Positions 48,425 through 61,720 of a stretch of 64,000 nt of DNA are shown here, piece after piece. Both the position numbers and the translations under genes were made by a program. Source of the stretch: Effrenium voratum (lineage: Eukaryota > Sar > Dinophyceae > Suessiales > Symbiodiniaceae); contig CAUJNA010001508.1 in NCBI GenBank assembly GCA_963377175.1, positions 1-64,000 of the forward strand, written 5' to 3'. Position 1 is the stretch's first letter, and every line of letters begins with the position of its first letter. Below the pieces are notes generated by a model that did no database searches, was not told where the DNA came from, and saw nothing but the letters and a program-made list of their open reading frames with translations.

Positions 48425-48505
48425 GCCGACGCCTTAGTCCAGTGGCTAAGGCATCGGCCAAGGAGCTAACCGCTTCTTACTCCGCACGGGGCTCGATTCC
48501 TGCCG
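48425..48505 (+). repeat. tRNA-like sequence (possible SINE head)
   Basis: TAGTCCAGTGG (48435-48445) fits the internal A box and GGCTCGATTCC (48490-48500) fits the B box with one change, at a normal spacing. Stems of a full tRNA cloverleaf do not all close, so a tRNA-derived repeat or worn tRNA is more likely than a working gene. Confidence 0.35.
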
Positions 48506-48614
48506 CGAGCGCAGTTGAGTACCATTCACTCCGAATTCCGGCCGTGATAAGTTTCCGCAAGTACGTGTCACCCCATGACACAGTCCGTGGGTGACCTTTT
48601 TCACGACCTGAAAG

Positions 48615-48740
48615 CGAGGCCGGCTGTGCGGCTTCGGTCTTGGAGCAAGGCCGGGTGGGCGGCTTTGGTTTTGGAGCAAGGCCGGGTGGGCGGCTTCGGT
48701 TTTGGAGCGAGGCCGGCTGTGCGGCTTCGGTCTTGGAGCC
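48615..48740 (+). repeat. 31 bp tandem repeat
   Basis: About four units of GGCTTCGGTTTTGGAGCAAG plus GCCGGGTGGGC, with variants ending GGCTGTGC. Confidence 0.8.
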
Positions 48741-49529
48741 CGCGCCAGGCAGGTCACCGCCCAGGTAGCGAACCAGAAGACGACCTTGGCCGCCGTCTTG
48801 CCGGTGTGACAGAGGCTGGACTCCAGTTTGGAGTCCAGATCTGGGTAGGTGTCCAGCGCCCTGTGCAGGTGTTTTTTTAGCTCGCCTTGCAGAAACGCTG
48901 CCCAGCCGCAGCTGGTGTCTCAGAGGTACGGCGCATACCATGACCTGTCTGCAGCGATGGCATGCAATATTTCCGCCAGGGCCCAGCCGCAGCTGCCGCC
49001 CAAAAGGCTCGGTGCACAACCAGCCCCGCATGCTGTAGCTACTGCCAGGCCTCAGCCTGGCACCCATTGCACATAAGCCGGATGCACGCATTGCATCCAG
49101 CAGCCATATGACTGTTTCGACATGTCTCAACCTGGCACCGTGTGCCGCATTGCACACCAGCCGGATGCCACATGGCATCCTGCCGCCATCAATGCCTTCG
49201 ATTGTTTCACGCCTCACAGGTAACACACCTGGCGCCTGGTCGAACACGCATTGTTGACCACGGGGGGGCGCTAGGGGTTTGTCTTTTCCCCTGTGTTTTA
49301 ATCTTGGTTGAATCTTCGGCCGCGTGGCCATTTCTGCTTCAAGCCTTTTGGTAAGGGACATGCCTGGAGGGTTTGACCCCTCTTTCGTTCTTTTTTGAAC
49401 CCACCCTCCCACCCTTTCACGGCCCAGGTGGCATCCAGCTTCCACAAGGCCTGATTGAGGGGCGCATGCACCCGCACGAATGGACGCTTGTTAGCTTCCA
49501 ACATTTCGTTGGCTTACTGCATCTCGCTG

Positions 49530-49860
49530 CTCCCGCAGGACCATTTCGAGCATACGCAGCAAGGCCCACGCTGTGCACGCAATCGCACATTATCGAATGC
49601 CATCGGCATTCTGTCCGGCCCGGACTGGCTTGCAGGAGGACGCATCCTTTGCACACTTCAAGCATGTTGTCGGCTTACTGATCCCGCAGGACCAGTTTAA
49701 GCCTATGCAGTGAGGACGCATTCCTCGTTGGCCACACCAGTTTGAACCCATGCTGTGCACGCAGTTGCACATCGCTGAATGCCATCGGCATTCTGTCGGA
49801 CCAGGCTGGTCCCCTTCAGGAGGACGCACTCCTCCCGTGCACACCTATGCACGCATTGCA
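49530..49860 (+). repeat. Tandem duplication, two units of about 170-190 bp
   Basis: Shared blocks GAATGCCATCGGCATTCTGT, CAGGAGGACGCA and GCTGTGCACGCA appear in the same order in two adjacent units. Confidence 0.6.
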
Positions 49861-50034
49861 TACCGATGTGCAAAATACCTCCTATTTGTCTCACACCCCA
49901 TGGGTAAAACACCCTGTGTGATGGTCGAACACGCAATGTTGACCACAGGGGGTATTCCGACAGGCTCCGCATGAGATGCGGGAAGATGGGGTGGACGCGC
50001 ATCGTCACTCCACCTGCCTCTCAGAGCCTGCACT

Positions 50035-50400
50035 TCTAAGCAACGCTCAAGTAAAAAAGCGCGTATCGAGTTTGCTCCGGTCGGTTGCTTTTTTCCCTGC
50101 ATGTCCCTTTAGGCTTGAAGCAGTGACCAAGATTCTAACATATGAGGAGGCTCCGCAGAGGGGTGCAGATACGGGGAAAGGACACGCGATGTCTTTCCCC
50201 CTGCACCTCTGAGCCTCAACCTCCAAGCAACGCCTTATAAAGAAAAAGAGCGTGCGCACATGTTTGTCGGTCGCACCCTTGTATCTTGCACTGCATGTTC
50301 CCTTTCGGATTGAAGCAGTGATCAAGATTCTAACGGGTGCGGATCGAGACGTTTCCGTTCTCCCTGTTGGCTTGAAACAGTGAACAGGCTTCTAACTGCA
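50035..50400 (+). repeat. Tandem duplication, about three units
   Basis: Units share GCATGTCCCTTTAGGCTTGA / AGCAGTGACCAAGATTCTAAC and variants at about 50098, 50292 and 50360, with AAGCAACGC upstream in two of them. Confidence 0.6.
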
Positions 50401-53400
50401 TCGGTGACCGACCCGCTTCTTGGCAGAACCTCTGGGTTTTTGGGACTGGGGATTGGTTGGTTAGAAACCATATTTTGTGGCTTCTTTACCCCTAAAACCA
50501 TTCGCCTGGGCGCAATGCTCGTGCCCGAATCGCATTTGGAAAGCATTTGATGTGGCAAGTCATTTGCCGAGACTGCAATGTTGCTGCTGCAAACAAACAG
50601 GAACTCATTTCGGGGCTGGACGATGCTGGGACACTTCTCGATGAAGAAACAAACACGAAACTCAAAATCCCTGACACCTTTTTGCATGTGTATGGGTACG
50701 GGTCAAAAAAGTCAACTTCAATTGGTTAATTTTGATGCTGGTTGCTTTGGAACCGTCCCACGAGCAGTGAGCTTGGGCAAACTAAACCTGCCAGCGATCA
50801 ATCCGCTGGCTAGGCTGAACCTAGCAGCCAGCAGGTGAATCAACGAAATGTTGCAACCAGACTGTCACAGTGACAACATGGGTGTAATGTGGTGTGTGCC
50901 CATGAGCCTAGCCCGCATGGTTTTTGAAGATTTTCGGCTCTTACCCCGAGTGTGCCAATGGCACCGGCCGAACCCATTTGAAACTTGGCTGGCAAGACTG
51001 GAGCTCTGTTGGGACCTTTGATTTTGCAGGTTTGTTCTTTCAGAGCTTTAAGTTGCAAGGCAACCGAGTCGCCGAGGGCACATGTCATATGTGCGAAGCA
51101 TCGTGTATTGCGCCGTTTTGAGTTCTTGTGAGAGACAGCGCGGGCAGCAAGGATAGTGAATCCTTGGCTGCTTGGCAAGCACTGGATGGGACAAACACAG
51201 CTTTTGGCGTTTGGCGTTTTTTGCAAAATGTCGCATTCAATTCCGTGCGTGGGGGAGCTAAGTATGCTGCGCATGATAGGGTTTCCTGCGGGTGTATGAG
51301 GTTTCTTGGCAATTGATTCGCTGTCACTTGCGCTCAGATGGTGGCCGTAACCCAGCGGGCACTTCCACTTCTGTCGCTTGGCCTTGCCGAGGCAACTCAG
51401 GTGGGCTCGTGGATGTACTTGATTGGAGGTTTCAACTGAAAACTAGGTTAAATTCAAAACATTCATTTTTCATAACACATGATGATGGCAAATGCACACA
51501 TTTTTTGATTCTACACGCTTTGTGCAGGCAAAACTCACTGCAAGCGACGATGCGCTCTTTACGACCAATCCGGTATGTGGCCTGACGCAAGAGGAACTTG
51601 GCAATGCGGTTTTGTAGATGGGACGATATCCTGCTTATGTTCTCGCTGGAAGGATGATTGACTATTGGAACATGAACAAAAACGGCTGATGTTTTTGTTG
51701 TTTGGGACATCCCAGAAAAACTTGCCAGTTCTGCCATGACGATGTTTGCTTGTTCCAGCAAGGCTGTGGGTCAGATGAAGCTCTTGGAACCAAGGCCACA
51801 GTCACAACTGCATCAACCCCTTTGCCCCCGGGCTGATGGACATTCCCAGGCTTGCAGTGAACACAGGTTCGTGCCAGACCTGAGCTAGCAGCGTTGTGCG
51901 TCTGTCACAAGATGCCTGGTTTGCAGCGGGATCCGCATACTAACCAGTTTCCTCAATTGTGTTGCAAGAACCCATATTGCTAGAACCAAAGGGCAGCAGA
52001 GGCGCTTGCGAGATCCGCACTTCAGAACCACACGTGCTGCATTGCTGCATGCTGACAAGTCCTGGCCGTCGTCGTGGCAGGTTAGCAGGCCTTATTTGGC
52101 AGTGCTCACCTGCGGGGGAGGCGCGAATATTGCTTTGCCAGATTGACATGAATCGAATTGGGTGAGCATGGTCAGCTGAAGGCTAAGCCAATCGCCAGAT
52201 AGATCAGCTTGTTTGGGAGGCAATGAGGTAGCAGTCAAAAGAATGACCAGGTTTCCAGGTTAGCTTTGCAAGACGGTCATGTTCACCTCTATGGATGTCC
52301 TGGTTGCAGGTCAAGAAGTATCTCACCTTCTGCAAGGCAGCGGCAACAGCATCACGATTGCGAGTGCTGGTTTACTTATCACTCTTCTTAGATCAGCTTT
52401 TCAGTTGGCGTTTGGGGATGTCCACGTTCTCTTTTCCTTTTCTGGATAGCCGTGGACGAGTCTACCCGACATGTCCGTCACCTTGGTGAGAAGTGGCATG
52501 AGGAGACTCGACGGACACTTCCGAGTTTTACTAAACTCAGTCGCGGATCTGTTGAAATGTGAGCAACTGGACACTAGTGAGAGTCTCTGGCAGACTCGGT
52601 GCAGGCGCACGTTGTCGATGCCGGAATGTGTTGAATACAAGCTAGGCACTGGTTGGAAATCAGAGGACAAACCAGAAGAGATCAGAAGAGACAGATGACA
52701 AGAGCTTTCAACGCCATCACTCCGAAAACTGCCCAATGGTGACAGGCCATGGAGGGGTATTGACAATTGTACGTGGAGATAAATACCTAGTAGGAACGCT
52801 TCCTCCCATTGCCAATCTGCTCGGGCACATCCCCCCTTAGAAAAGTGGTCGGCAGAGTGTTAAGCCAATGGGAGCTTTGTGAGGATGCTATAGACTATGA
52901 TGCCGCGGTTCCCACTGCAAATGCGAGTGCCGCATTGAACAAAGTTGTTCTATCGCAAGACAGCGCGAGCCTCAGTCATAAGCAAGTACTCTCGTTGCAC
53001 ATTGTACTATGAAGGAGTCTTGTTTTGTGCATCACAGATGATCATTTTGTTGGGCAGACGAACAGCCACCAGCAACAATAATGCCAATGTCTAAGGCGCA
53101 GCATCTACAATGTATTTCTATCATTTGAATGCCCTTGGCTATGATGTACACTCCTTAGATCTGCCTGTTTTCGTTTTCGATTTGCTTGCTGTGTCGCGTC
53201 TGCGGGCAGGTGACCTTGATGTCTGTTTCTATTCTGCAAGGATGTTTTAAGTTCCAGGCCTGGGACTACAAGCACCCAGCAGAATCAGATGATGCCTGCA
53301 TCAAGAGCATCTACAAGTTGCTTGGTTGAGCTTCAGTGGCAGGCCCTTGTTCGTTTCCCTGTCCCCAGGCTCTCCTGCTTGAGCTACTTTCCAAAGAATG

Positions 53401-54867
53401 AGGCCGGGAAATGCATGCATAGGTTTCCATGCCTAGTGTTGTAGGAGCACATTGTTTGAGCTCCTTGCAAGCGCTTTGTGTTGTGGGTACAAGCGGAACG
53501 TGTGCGAAGCTCACCCGTGTGACATGTCCTGAGCAGCAAGTTTCTGCCTGAGGCCGGTTGCAAAGTTGGCAGTCAGGTGCCCTTTCTGAGACCTTGCCGC
53601 AATGCATGCGGCAGCTGCTTGGTAGCAAGCATCAGTTTGTTGCGTGACAAACAGCGTGATGCAACAGCCAGTTTGCCTCAAAGCAGCTCCTGAATCAGCG
53701 GTCCATGCGCTTCTGGATTCTAGGCTACTTAGAGCAGTGCCACGTTTCTTGGATGCAAGAAGGGCGCGACATGTGACTTTCTCGGCCGGAAGCTGCAACG
53801 AGCTGCGGGCTGAGCAGGTCGAGTGCTGCGATGCGAGCACGCAGTGCGTGTTCGAGCACACAGAGACTGACGGTAGTCAGACGCTGGGAAGCCCAGGACT
53901 AAAGACGCGAGTCGCTTCTGCGGCCCTCGGAGTTTTGCAGTGTCCAATGTGTTTGGGCAAGCCTAAGGTTTGGATACTACGATGCAGACGGGCCATCAGC
54001 TTTATGCACGGGAGGCCACTGTGAGGTGAGTTGAATGTATGGTCCGATATGGTCCGCAAGTTGCAAGGAGCCTCCCGAGTTGCGCCTTTGGCAAGCGTGC
54101 TGCCCCCTGGCAGCATGGCACGTGGGGCGTGCCACCCAGAATACAGCACCCATGGGTTTAAACACACTTATGTCGGTATCCTACAGGCTTGAGCGGGGAA
54201 TGGAAGGCGGATCGCATATGTGTTGAATGCCGAAGCAACGCAAGACAAGCAAAGCACTTTCCACACATGGCGTCTCGAGTTTCTGGAAGCTGGCATTTCC
54301 TTAAACATAATGTGGAGGTTCAATGCCTGAAGCTCGTGCAGTGAAGGGGTTGACCACAGCACTGAAAAAGCTTTCAAGCTCTACGCTGCTTTTCTCCAGG
54401 AATTGACCAAAACCATTCCAGGGGTATCCTGGAGCGAACAATTCTCGTCGACGCAGTGGATAGCTCATCGTTCTTTGCCCAGTGCAAAAATGCAATTGCG
54501 AACGCGCGGACCCAACTTGCCGAAGATACTTGCCACTGGATTGGCAATAAGAGTCTTCCTGCGAAAATCGAATTCACGGCGCTGTTTCTGCTTTTTGCGC
54601 TCCTTCCGTGGACCGCTTGGTCGCTTCATTCTTGCTGGAGATAGTCGCCAACAACGGTGATGACAGTCTGAGTCTTTGGGCCCGAGCAAGAGCGTTCCAT
54701 TCTCGCTGAGCTTGTGGGAATGCCTTCTTTGCCCTCTTCAACATGCTTCTTGATCTCTGGTTTGAGCCAGTTGACTGCTGAAGCGCTGGTACTCAAGCAA
54801 AATGGATTCCTGAGTGAAGTAGCTTCTGCCTCAAGTTGAACTCATTGTCAGACGAAGATCCGCGCTG

Positions 54868-55305
54868 CTAGAATTTCCATAGTTCGTTCGTCGGTGAGGC
54901 TGCCTTGCTCCCTGCGGCAGAGGGATGGTGAAAGTACTTGCGAAAAGAGGTGAGAGTCTCAGCGCGATAGGAGATCACCTTGGTGAATGCGCCTTTGGTG
55001 CAAGTGATTGCAGTTGTCGACTTCCAGTCTTCCTTGTACTCATCCTTGCCATCGAAGCCAGCTGTGTGAATATGCAGCTTGTCAAGCGCAGCGTTCTTTT
55101 CCGCGATGATGACGCTGCAGACGGAGCCGTGCTTTTTGAGTTGCACGGAGTTGCTGGAACCAGGAGACAAATCAAGCGTGGTGAACAAGGCTCCGTTCCT
55201 GAAGCAGTCGCTTCTGAGACGGTCCAGCTGGGCTGCTTGAGCAATCTGTTGCCACCGGCGTGCTTGGCGCTTGAAGGGTGTGATCGATTGCCAAAGGAAC
55301 TTTAA
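54868..55305 (-). CDS. Single long exon, unknown protein
   Basis: The minus strand is open from about 55303 (KFLWQSITPFKRQARRWQQI) through LFTTLDLSPGSSNSVQLKKH to the stop at 54868, about 145 residues. No start fits well, so it is probably the last exon of a longer gene. Basic, with a Tyr/Lys-rich segment (GFDGKDEYKEDWKSTTAI). No family is recognised. Confidence 0.4.
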   Translation of the reverse strand, partial: LKFLWQSITPFKRQARRWQQIAQAAQLDRLRSDCFRNGALFTTLDLSPGSSNSVQLKKHGSVCSVIIAEKNAALDKLHIHTAGFDGKDEYKEDWKSTTAITCTKGAFTKVISYRAETLTSFRKYFHHPSAAGSKAASPTNELWKF

Positions 55306-57978
55306 ATGCCGTTGCGTTTGATTGTCGTCGTTCCGGTCACATTAGTGTCCTGGAATGCGCACAAATCGTAAGATTGTGTTGTCAGCAGCGGAATTTGGTT
55401 TGCGACTTGCGTGGTTTCCGGAGCGCCAAAGGCTAGGTCTTGCACCTTGCCACACCTAGGTCTTGATGCGCTCCGCGTCGATCTCGTCCAGCAGGGGATG
55501 CCTCACCTCAGATGTAAGGTTGTGCGGTATTCCGATTCCTGTCCTGGTAGAATTGAACGATGGAGGCTTGTCTTTTCAGACGTGCGTCTGTTTCTGCTTT
55601 GCGTGTCTGGAGTGAGGGAGATTGGCTTGATCTCCAAGCTGTTGTAAAAGAGTTTCCAGTCCTGCCTCTTGTTTCTTTCAGGTGGTGCTGCTGCGGCTTC
55701 TGGTGGTGCAGTGTTGGTCTAGCGCTCGTGATCTTGTCATGGTCGGTCGCGCTGCAAAGCCCACCCTCGGGCAGTATGCTGCCGCATCAAAAAGCGTGTG
55801 GCCCCCTATTGCGGGGAGCAAATCGATGAAGCGCACAGGAGGTGTTCCACAAAAAACACGTTGGTAAAACACACACACACACACACGATTTGCACACATA
55901 AGTAACTATGTCTCTTGCAAGAAAATGCTGGAACACTTTTGAATATGGCAAGTTACGCACAAACCGCGGCAAGTCGGCCCCAGCCAAACCGGCAAGTTCC
56001 TGCAGGTCTTGGTAATAGTGCCCTTGAGTGCGGGAAAGTGCGCATGCGTATGGACTACCAGCAATCGACATCCGCAAACGCCCCAGCCAGCAACCAGGTC
56101 ACTCTAGAGAATGGCAGCGCCCTGGGAGGTGGCGTGACAAGATTTCCACCTGCATTCGGGATACTCATGGGCGTTGCACTGGTCACGACCAACGCCACGG
56201 CCCTTACGCTGTCATCACGCCTTCACCGTGTAAGACATATTATGCATTTTACCTGCATTTGTGCAGCAAGCTTGCCCCGTGTTGCTTCAATCTGTATGCT
56301 GCAGGATGAGGGGCTTGGGGGAAGCTAGATGGGGATTGGGCCTGTTTTCGAGCTGGCCCTGCACGCGCGTTATGGGTTGGCAGCGCCCAGCCACTTCATA
56401 CGACCCTCCAATGCTGATGGGAACTGAAGTAGATCAGTTCCTGCATTCAGCTCCTCCCAGGCTTCTTCTGCTGGGCTTGCAGATGCCGCGTTCGGCCTTC
56501 GGCCGCCTGTTTGGGATGGGGAGCGGATCGACTGCGTGGCCTCTTGGAAGCATTTGGCTCTGGCCCGAAGTGCCAAGGACCGGCGGGCAGATATTTGCTG
56601 GGAGCCGTTCTGCTGCTCTGCGCCTCCAGCTTACAGGGGCGCCCTGGAGAAGAGGCTTTCCGAGGATCACCTTGTTTACTTATTCTTTGTCATGGGCGCT
56701 ATCGACATGCTGTGGACTGCTTGAGAAGATGCCTGCATCCAAGGTGCTCGCTATTCATCCCCAGCCATCGCGTTTCTTCGCCTGTCAACTTTGGCAGTCC
56801 AGCAACAGTTGGTCGTGGCTTGTTGAGGTGTTTTATGGGCATGGACCACTTCTGCAACGCTGTGTGTTCTGCCAAAGGTGCCGAATTGGAAGAAGGAATC
56901 AGACTACCTTGTAGACTTTGAGTATGTGCCTGGCCTGCACTACTCCGGCAGGTGAAAAGACAAATTGCTTGGGATGCTCCCCTGAATGGGGTGACCCACC
57001 TAAGGAGTCTTGACCAGCGCCCGAGGTGCCAGAAGGCATGCCAGAGACTGCGAGCACCCTGAACTCTTGCCGCACAGCGCAGCAAGGGGACAAGGCGCAG
57101 GGCGCGGCACTTGCCTTGCGCCTAGAGCGCGTTGCTCTGGTTGAGCCCGCAGGTCTGCTCTGGCCATGGGCAGTGCAAGCCCTGGAGCATCGCGCCGCTG
57201 AAGGCCTGGCACACAAAGGGGCGGAAGGCTTGGGGTGTGTCTCGAGCGAAGCCGTAGCGTGCAAGATGGACTCTTTGCACAAGAGCTGGCAGGTGTCCAA
57301 CGGGACTAGGGCGGCGGCCCAAGGCATTCATTGGCATCTTCCTTTTGCGGCCATCTCTGAAAGCCATCCTGGCAAGGCAAGCTTCACGTCCTTCTGCGAG
57401 TGTGACTACCTGTGGGCGGACCCGGAGCCACTTGGCTTTATTGCCAATCTCTCGGATGATCCACGTGCCCAATTTTCCTCCCCCTATTCCCCTATTCTCA
57501 GCCAAGATTAGAAATACTAAAACCGAACCCTTTCGTTTTTGGGAAAGGGGGTTTTGGGGGACGCCTGGAGGGTGACCAAAGCAGAAAGACCCGTGGCATG
57601 AGCCAGGATCAACCTTGTCTACCGACACAGTTTTATATAATTAGGCGGGTGCTCGCAGAGGCGTGCAATCCATTGACGGCAATTTGCATGGGGCAGATGC
57701 TGAGGTGCCGCACGCGGCGCAAGTCCCAGGTCAAGGCGGGCCGGATGAGGGCTCGGAAGTCAGCTGTAGGGCCATTTGTGGCGATGATTTGGCTGGCGAT
57801 TGTTCGACTACTTACAATTTATCCGTGTGTAAGATGACAATTGTCAGTAGCATTCCAATGTGTCGTGTGCGACGGCAGGTATCTAATATCAGGCAGCTTT
57901 TGCTCAGACTTGCATGGAAAGAGCAAACGTGCATGTACCTGTGTGGAATCTGAAGAACATGGACATGTACCTATCCAG
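55306..57978. other. Intron-like DNA with possible upstream exons of the TM2 gene
   Basis: Short exon-like pieces on the plus strand include DFEYVPGLHYSG near 56920 and SFTSFCECDYLWADPEPLG near 57380. They may be 5' exons of the membrane-protein gene that follows. A CA dinucleotide run lies at 55867-55886. No other gene can be supported. Confidence 0.4.
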
Positions 57979-60298
57979 AGCCCATTGGCTTTGAGGACAT
58001 AGCCAAGGCTGGGGACCGGCGTTGCAGATTTTCACATGATGGGTGCCTTTACCGCGAACGAGGAACGTGCATTGCAGATCCAGAGCCCCGTATGCCGATC
58101 CGCAGGTCATTTTTTTGCAGCAAGCACGCAGGTTGTTTGCAAGCCAGAGGTTTCAGGCGTTTGGCTTTGACAAGGATTTCGGAGGAGTACCCTCATTCCA
58201 AACTCGACCAAATTGGACCAACATCCAACTTAGTTATACATCTACTACTTGTGTGGAATGATGAATGGCAAACCTTGAGCGCAACTAGCCCAAGTGGCAT
58301 CTTCACTTTGGAAAGGCATTTTTGCTGAGCCTTTTCCTGGGCTTCCTGGGTGCTGATCGCTTCTACCTTGGCTTCTTCTACTCTGCGTTGCCTGGCATTG
58401 ACTTGTCGGCATGGTTGGCTGCACAATGCTTGCCCCCCAGCGAGCACATGCAGCAACGCATGCAATGCAGTATCCATCCTGCACTGCCCAAACCACGGGC
58501 AACATTGTGCCACCCACCCATCCACCCACCCACACGCACGCACGCACGATATGTTTGCACCACTCATCCCAATGGAGATGCACTCCAGCGCACAGGCAAT
58601 ATGCAAGCGCACTCGCATGCCCTTTGCGAAGAAACATGCTGAAAGTGCCATGAGGCACAGGGATGTAGAAGGACTATTTGGGAGCATGCCTTCCTGTTGT
58701 TTCAAGCAGGCTTCAAGCAGGCTCTTGCTTTGGAGAAAGGTTGACTGAGCAGTGGGCATTGGAAAGAGGCAGCATTCCAAGCATGAAGAGCGCTGTGGCA
58801 GTTGCCAAGGTGTGCTAAGCTGGCACTTCGGCTGCAATAGCATATCTTCTTGAACTCTCTAGCTGCAAAGTGCTGATTTTGCTGCAGGGTGCAAGGGGTT
58901 GCCTGGCGTAGTCTCTTGCAATGTATTGTCTTAGCACTCTACAAAACCATAACTTTTGCGGTTGCTTCTGCCGTGGTGCACATGAGGCATATTCAGCTGC
59001 CCCTTTCCCCCTTTCAGCTGTTGCTTGCAGGTGACGCTGGGCGGCCTGGGCATTTGGTGGCTGTATGACATTGCCACCCGGCAGCGTAAGTCGAGGTGGA
59101 TCGACCGTCGGCCATGAGTTATCGGTGGCGGTCTTGTAGTCATGTAGTCACATAAGGTTTTGCAGTCATGCAGTCACGTAGTCAGCAGTCACAAAGTCAT
59201 GTAGTCACTTAGACATGTAGTCATGTAGTAGTCATGTCAGTAGTCATGCAGTAGTCATGTAGTAGTCATGTAGTGGTCATGTAGTGGTCATACAATAATC
59301 ATGTAGTTGTCCTGTAGTCCTGTAGTCACGTAGTCATGCAGGCACAAAATCAGGTAGTAGTGAGGCTCAGAATCATGTGGTCAGGTAGTCACAAACTTAT
59401 GCAGTGACAAATTCATGTAGTCACAAAGTCATGTAGTCACGTAGTCATGTAGTCAGGCGTCCCAAAGTCATGCAGTCAAGTCATGTAGTCATGTAGTCAG
59501 GCGTCCCAAAGTCATGCAGTCATGTAGTCACAAATTCATATAGTCATGTAGTCATGTACTAGTCACAAATCAATGCAGAAATGTAGTCACAAATTCAAAC
59601 AGTCATGTAGCAATGTAGCAATGTAGTCCTGTAGTCATGTAGGCATGGCTGGCCGGGGCTTCGCGTCGCAGGTTCGCATTGGTGCCAGTCCGGTCTACGC
59701 CCTGGACTTCAAGGCGAGGGGGGGGGGGGCGGAAAAGCCTTTCCTGTCTGCGTGCGGGCCTCTGTCTTGATTGCACCAGGTGGCTGGTGACCTACCCCAT
59801 TGGGTTTTCCTCCTGCCCGAAGGCCCAGGCAAATGTCATTGTCACCATGATGGAGGTCTTTGATTCATATTTCCGCGGATTTCCGCATGGCAAGGCAAGC
59901 TTTCATTTCCGGACGCAAGTCCAAGGATAGTGGTTCTGGTGTTCTCCGTGCTGGGCTTGCTGTGGAGCCTGGACTCCTACGGTCGCAGCCGAAGGAAGAG
60001 GCGGAATGAGGCGCCATCCAGTTTTGTTGGGGTGGAGTGCGTGGGCAACAGCTTGCCTGAACTGCCTCAACAGGCCATGCGCTCCTTTATGGAGGAAGAA
60101 GGGTCCCTGAAGGTCCCCAGCTTCCTGGACAGCCCGCGACATAGTCCGGCGACTGGCACTGGGCGGTTGCGGGTGTTTGGTAAAAAAGACATGAAGCATG
60201 CGAGCATGCTTGGCACAGGACATTTCGAGGGAGATAATGAGATACTCTCACCTGTGAAAGTCGTTGCGTTTGGTTTTGGCAGCATGTTTTTCGTGTAA
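57979..60298 (+). CDS. TM2-domain membrane protein, multi-exon (5' end uncertain)
   Basis: An exon at about 57979 encodes a Cys-containing ectodomain-like stretch (PIGFEDIAKAGDRRCRFSHD). An exon at about 58315 has FLLSLFLGFLGADRFYLGFF, the first helix and DRF motif of a TM2 domain. An exon at 59031 (VTLGGLGIWWLYDIATRQR) supplies the second helix. Further exons at about 59673 (VRIGASPVYALDF) and 59779, and a last exon from 59930 with another hydrophobic helix (VLVFSVLGLLWSLDSYGRSR) and a hydrophilic tail, end at 60298. TM2 proteins are two-helix membrane proteins of poorly known function. The two halves of the domain, split by an intron, make the call fairly safe. Exon limits are approximate. 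Confidence 0.6.
59136..59650 (+). repeat. GTAGTCAT-type minisatellite in an intron
   Basis: Dozens of degenerate copies of CATGTAGTCA / CACAAAGTCATG. It lies between two exons of the TM2 gene. Confidence 0.85.
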
Positions 60299-60751
60299 TA
60301 CGCACACGAAACGCATCCGGTAGGGTCGTTGCAACTCCGTGTGCTAGTGGCGTTTGGTTTAGCATGTTTTTACAAGAGACAATTGCTGCGTGATATTGAG
60401 GTCTTTTTTGTAGAGAAATACATGCTGAACGTGGTCCCTTGAGATGGTTTCATTGATCAAGTTGAGGTTTTTTGGGTAGGCCGAACGCACTGGCACACAT
60501 GGAAAACACCTTCCCTCGATCGCGGTTTGTGTTGGTGATGTTGAGGCATTTTGGGTGACCAATCGCATTGGCATACGCCTGACAAAACACTTACTGGGTC
60601 CTTGTGGTTATACGCCCCGCAAGCCATGATCTCGCGCCGCAAGCAGTGTGCCAGTGGGGAAAGCTATTTAGGGTCATGATCATGCTGTCTTTTATGATGT
60701 GTGGCATGAAGCCATTTTGAATCAATTCGCATGGGTACACTCGTTTCACTT
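60299..60751. other. Non-coding, weak repeats
   Basis: AT-leaning sequence with related phrases such as TTGAGG(C/T)(A/T)TTTTGGGT. No gene seen. Confidence 0.4.
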
Positions 60752-61215
60752 AGATGTTGCTGACGATGCAAGTGCTACCCCAGCCCCACCGTACACAAAG
60801 CCAAGTGTCTGGTGTGCCATGGGGGACCGGATACTTTGAGGAGTGTTTGGTGAAGGGGCGCTGTTGCACGTTGAGGCCCACTCCCGTCACAAAACGCAAT
60901 GGCACACTGCCTCCGGCCAAGATAATGAGAAGATTCAGTCAACTAAGACATGGGAGTCTGGTTCCTTGTGTTGTTCAGCTGTGTGCCAGTAGGATTCGAG
61001 GTGATAGAAGTTGCAGGCTTAGATGTTGCTGGCGACGCAAGTGCTACCCCAGCCCCCCACTGTACACAAAGCCAAGTGTCTGGTGTGTCATGGGGGGCCG
61101 GATACTTTGAGGAGTGTGTGGCGAAGAAGGCGCTGTTGAATGTTGAGGCCCACTCCCATCACAAACGCAATGGCACACTGCCTCTGGCCAAGATAATGAG
61201 AAGGTTCAGTCAACT
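60752..61215 (+). repeat. Tandem duplication of about 270 bp
   Basis: TTAGATGTTGCTGACGATGC to ATAATGAGAAGATTCAGTCA recurs from 61019 to 61213 with few changes. Confidence 0.75.
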
Positions 61216-61235
61216 AACACATGAGTCGCATTGGC

Positions 61236-61720
61236 ACACGCAGTCATCCTCAACAAGATTCCTAGAACAGCTTGCGTTGTTGAAGCTGGGGCTTTGCGAG
61301 GCCAATCGCATTGGCACAATCAATCATCCTCAACAAGATTCCTAGAACAGCTTGCGTTGTTGAAGCTGGGGCTTTGGGAGGCCAACCGCCTTGGCGCACG
61401 CAATCATCCTCAACAAGATTCCTAGAACAGCTTGCGTTGTTGAAGCTGGGGCTTTGGGAGGCCAACCGCCTTGGCACACGCAATCATCCTCAACAAGATT
61501 CCTAGAACAGCTTGCGTTGTTGAAGCTGGGGCTTTGGGAGGCCAAGCGCATTGGCACACGCAATCATCCTCAACAAGATTCGTAGAACAGCTCGCGTTGT
61601 TGAAGCTGGGGCTTTGGAAGGCCAAGCGCGTTGGCACACGCAGTCATCCGCAACAAGATTCCTAGAACAGCTTGCATTGTTGAAGCTGGGGCTTTGGGAG
61701 GCCAATCGCATTGGCACACG
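61236..61720 (+). repeat. 80 bp tandem array, six units
   Basis: Unit TCATCCTCAACAAGATTCCT, AGAACAGCTTGCGTTGTTGA, AGCTGGGGCTTTGGGAGGCC, AACCGCCTTGGCACACGCAA (80 bases). Units start at about 61246, 61326, 61406, 61486, 61566 and 61646. Confidence 0.9.

Larger units (their letters stand above)
48741..54867. other. Host-like DNA without a supportable gene
   Basis: Short exon-like pieces occur, for example a frame ending at 50729 (AANKQELISGLDDAGTLLDE), but no continuous gene or family can be named. Several tandem duplications are present and are listed separately. The rest looks intronic or intergenic. Confidence 0.4.

Noticed and set aside
61236..61720. CRISPR-like array
   Set aside because: The 80 bp units are nearly identical along their full length, with no unique spacers, in eukaryotic DNA.
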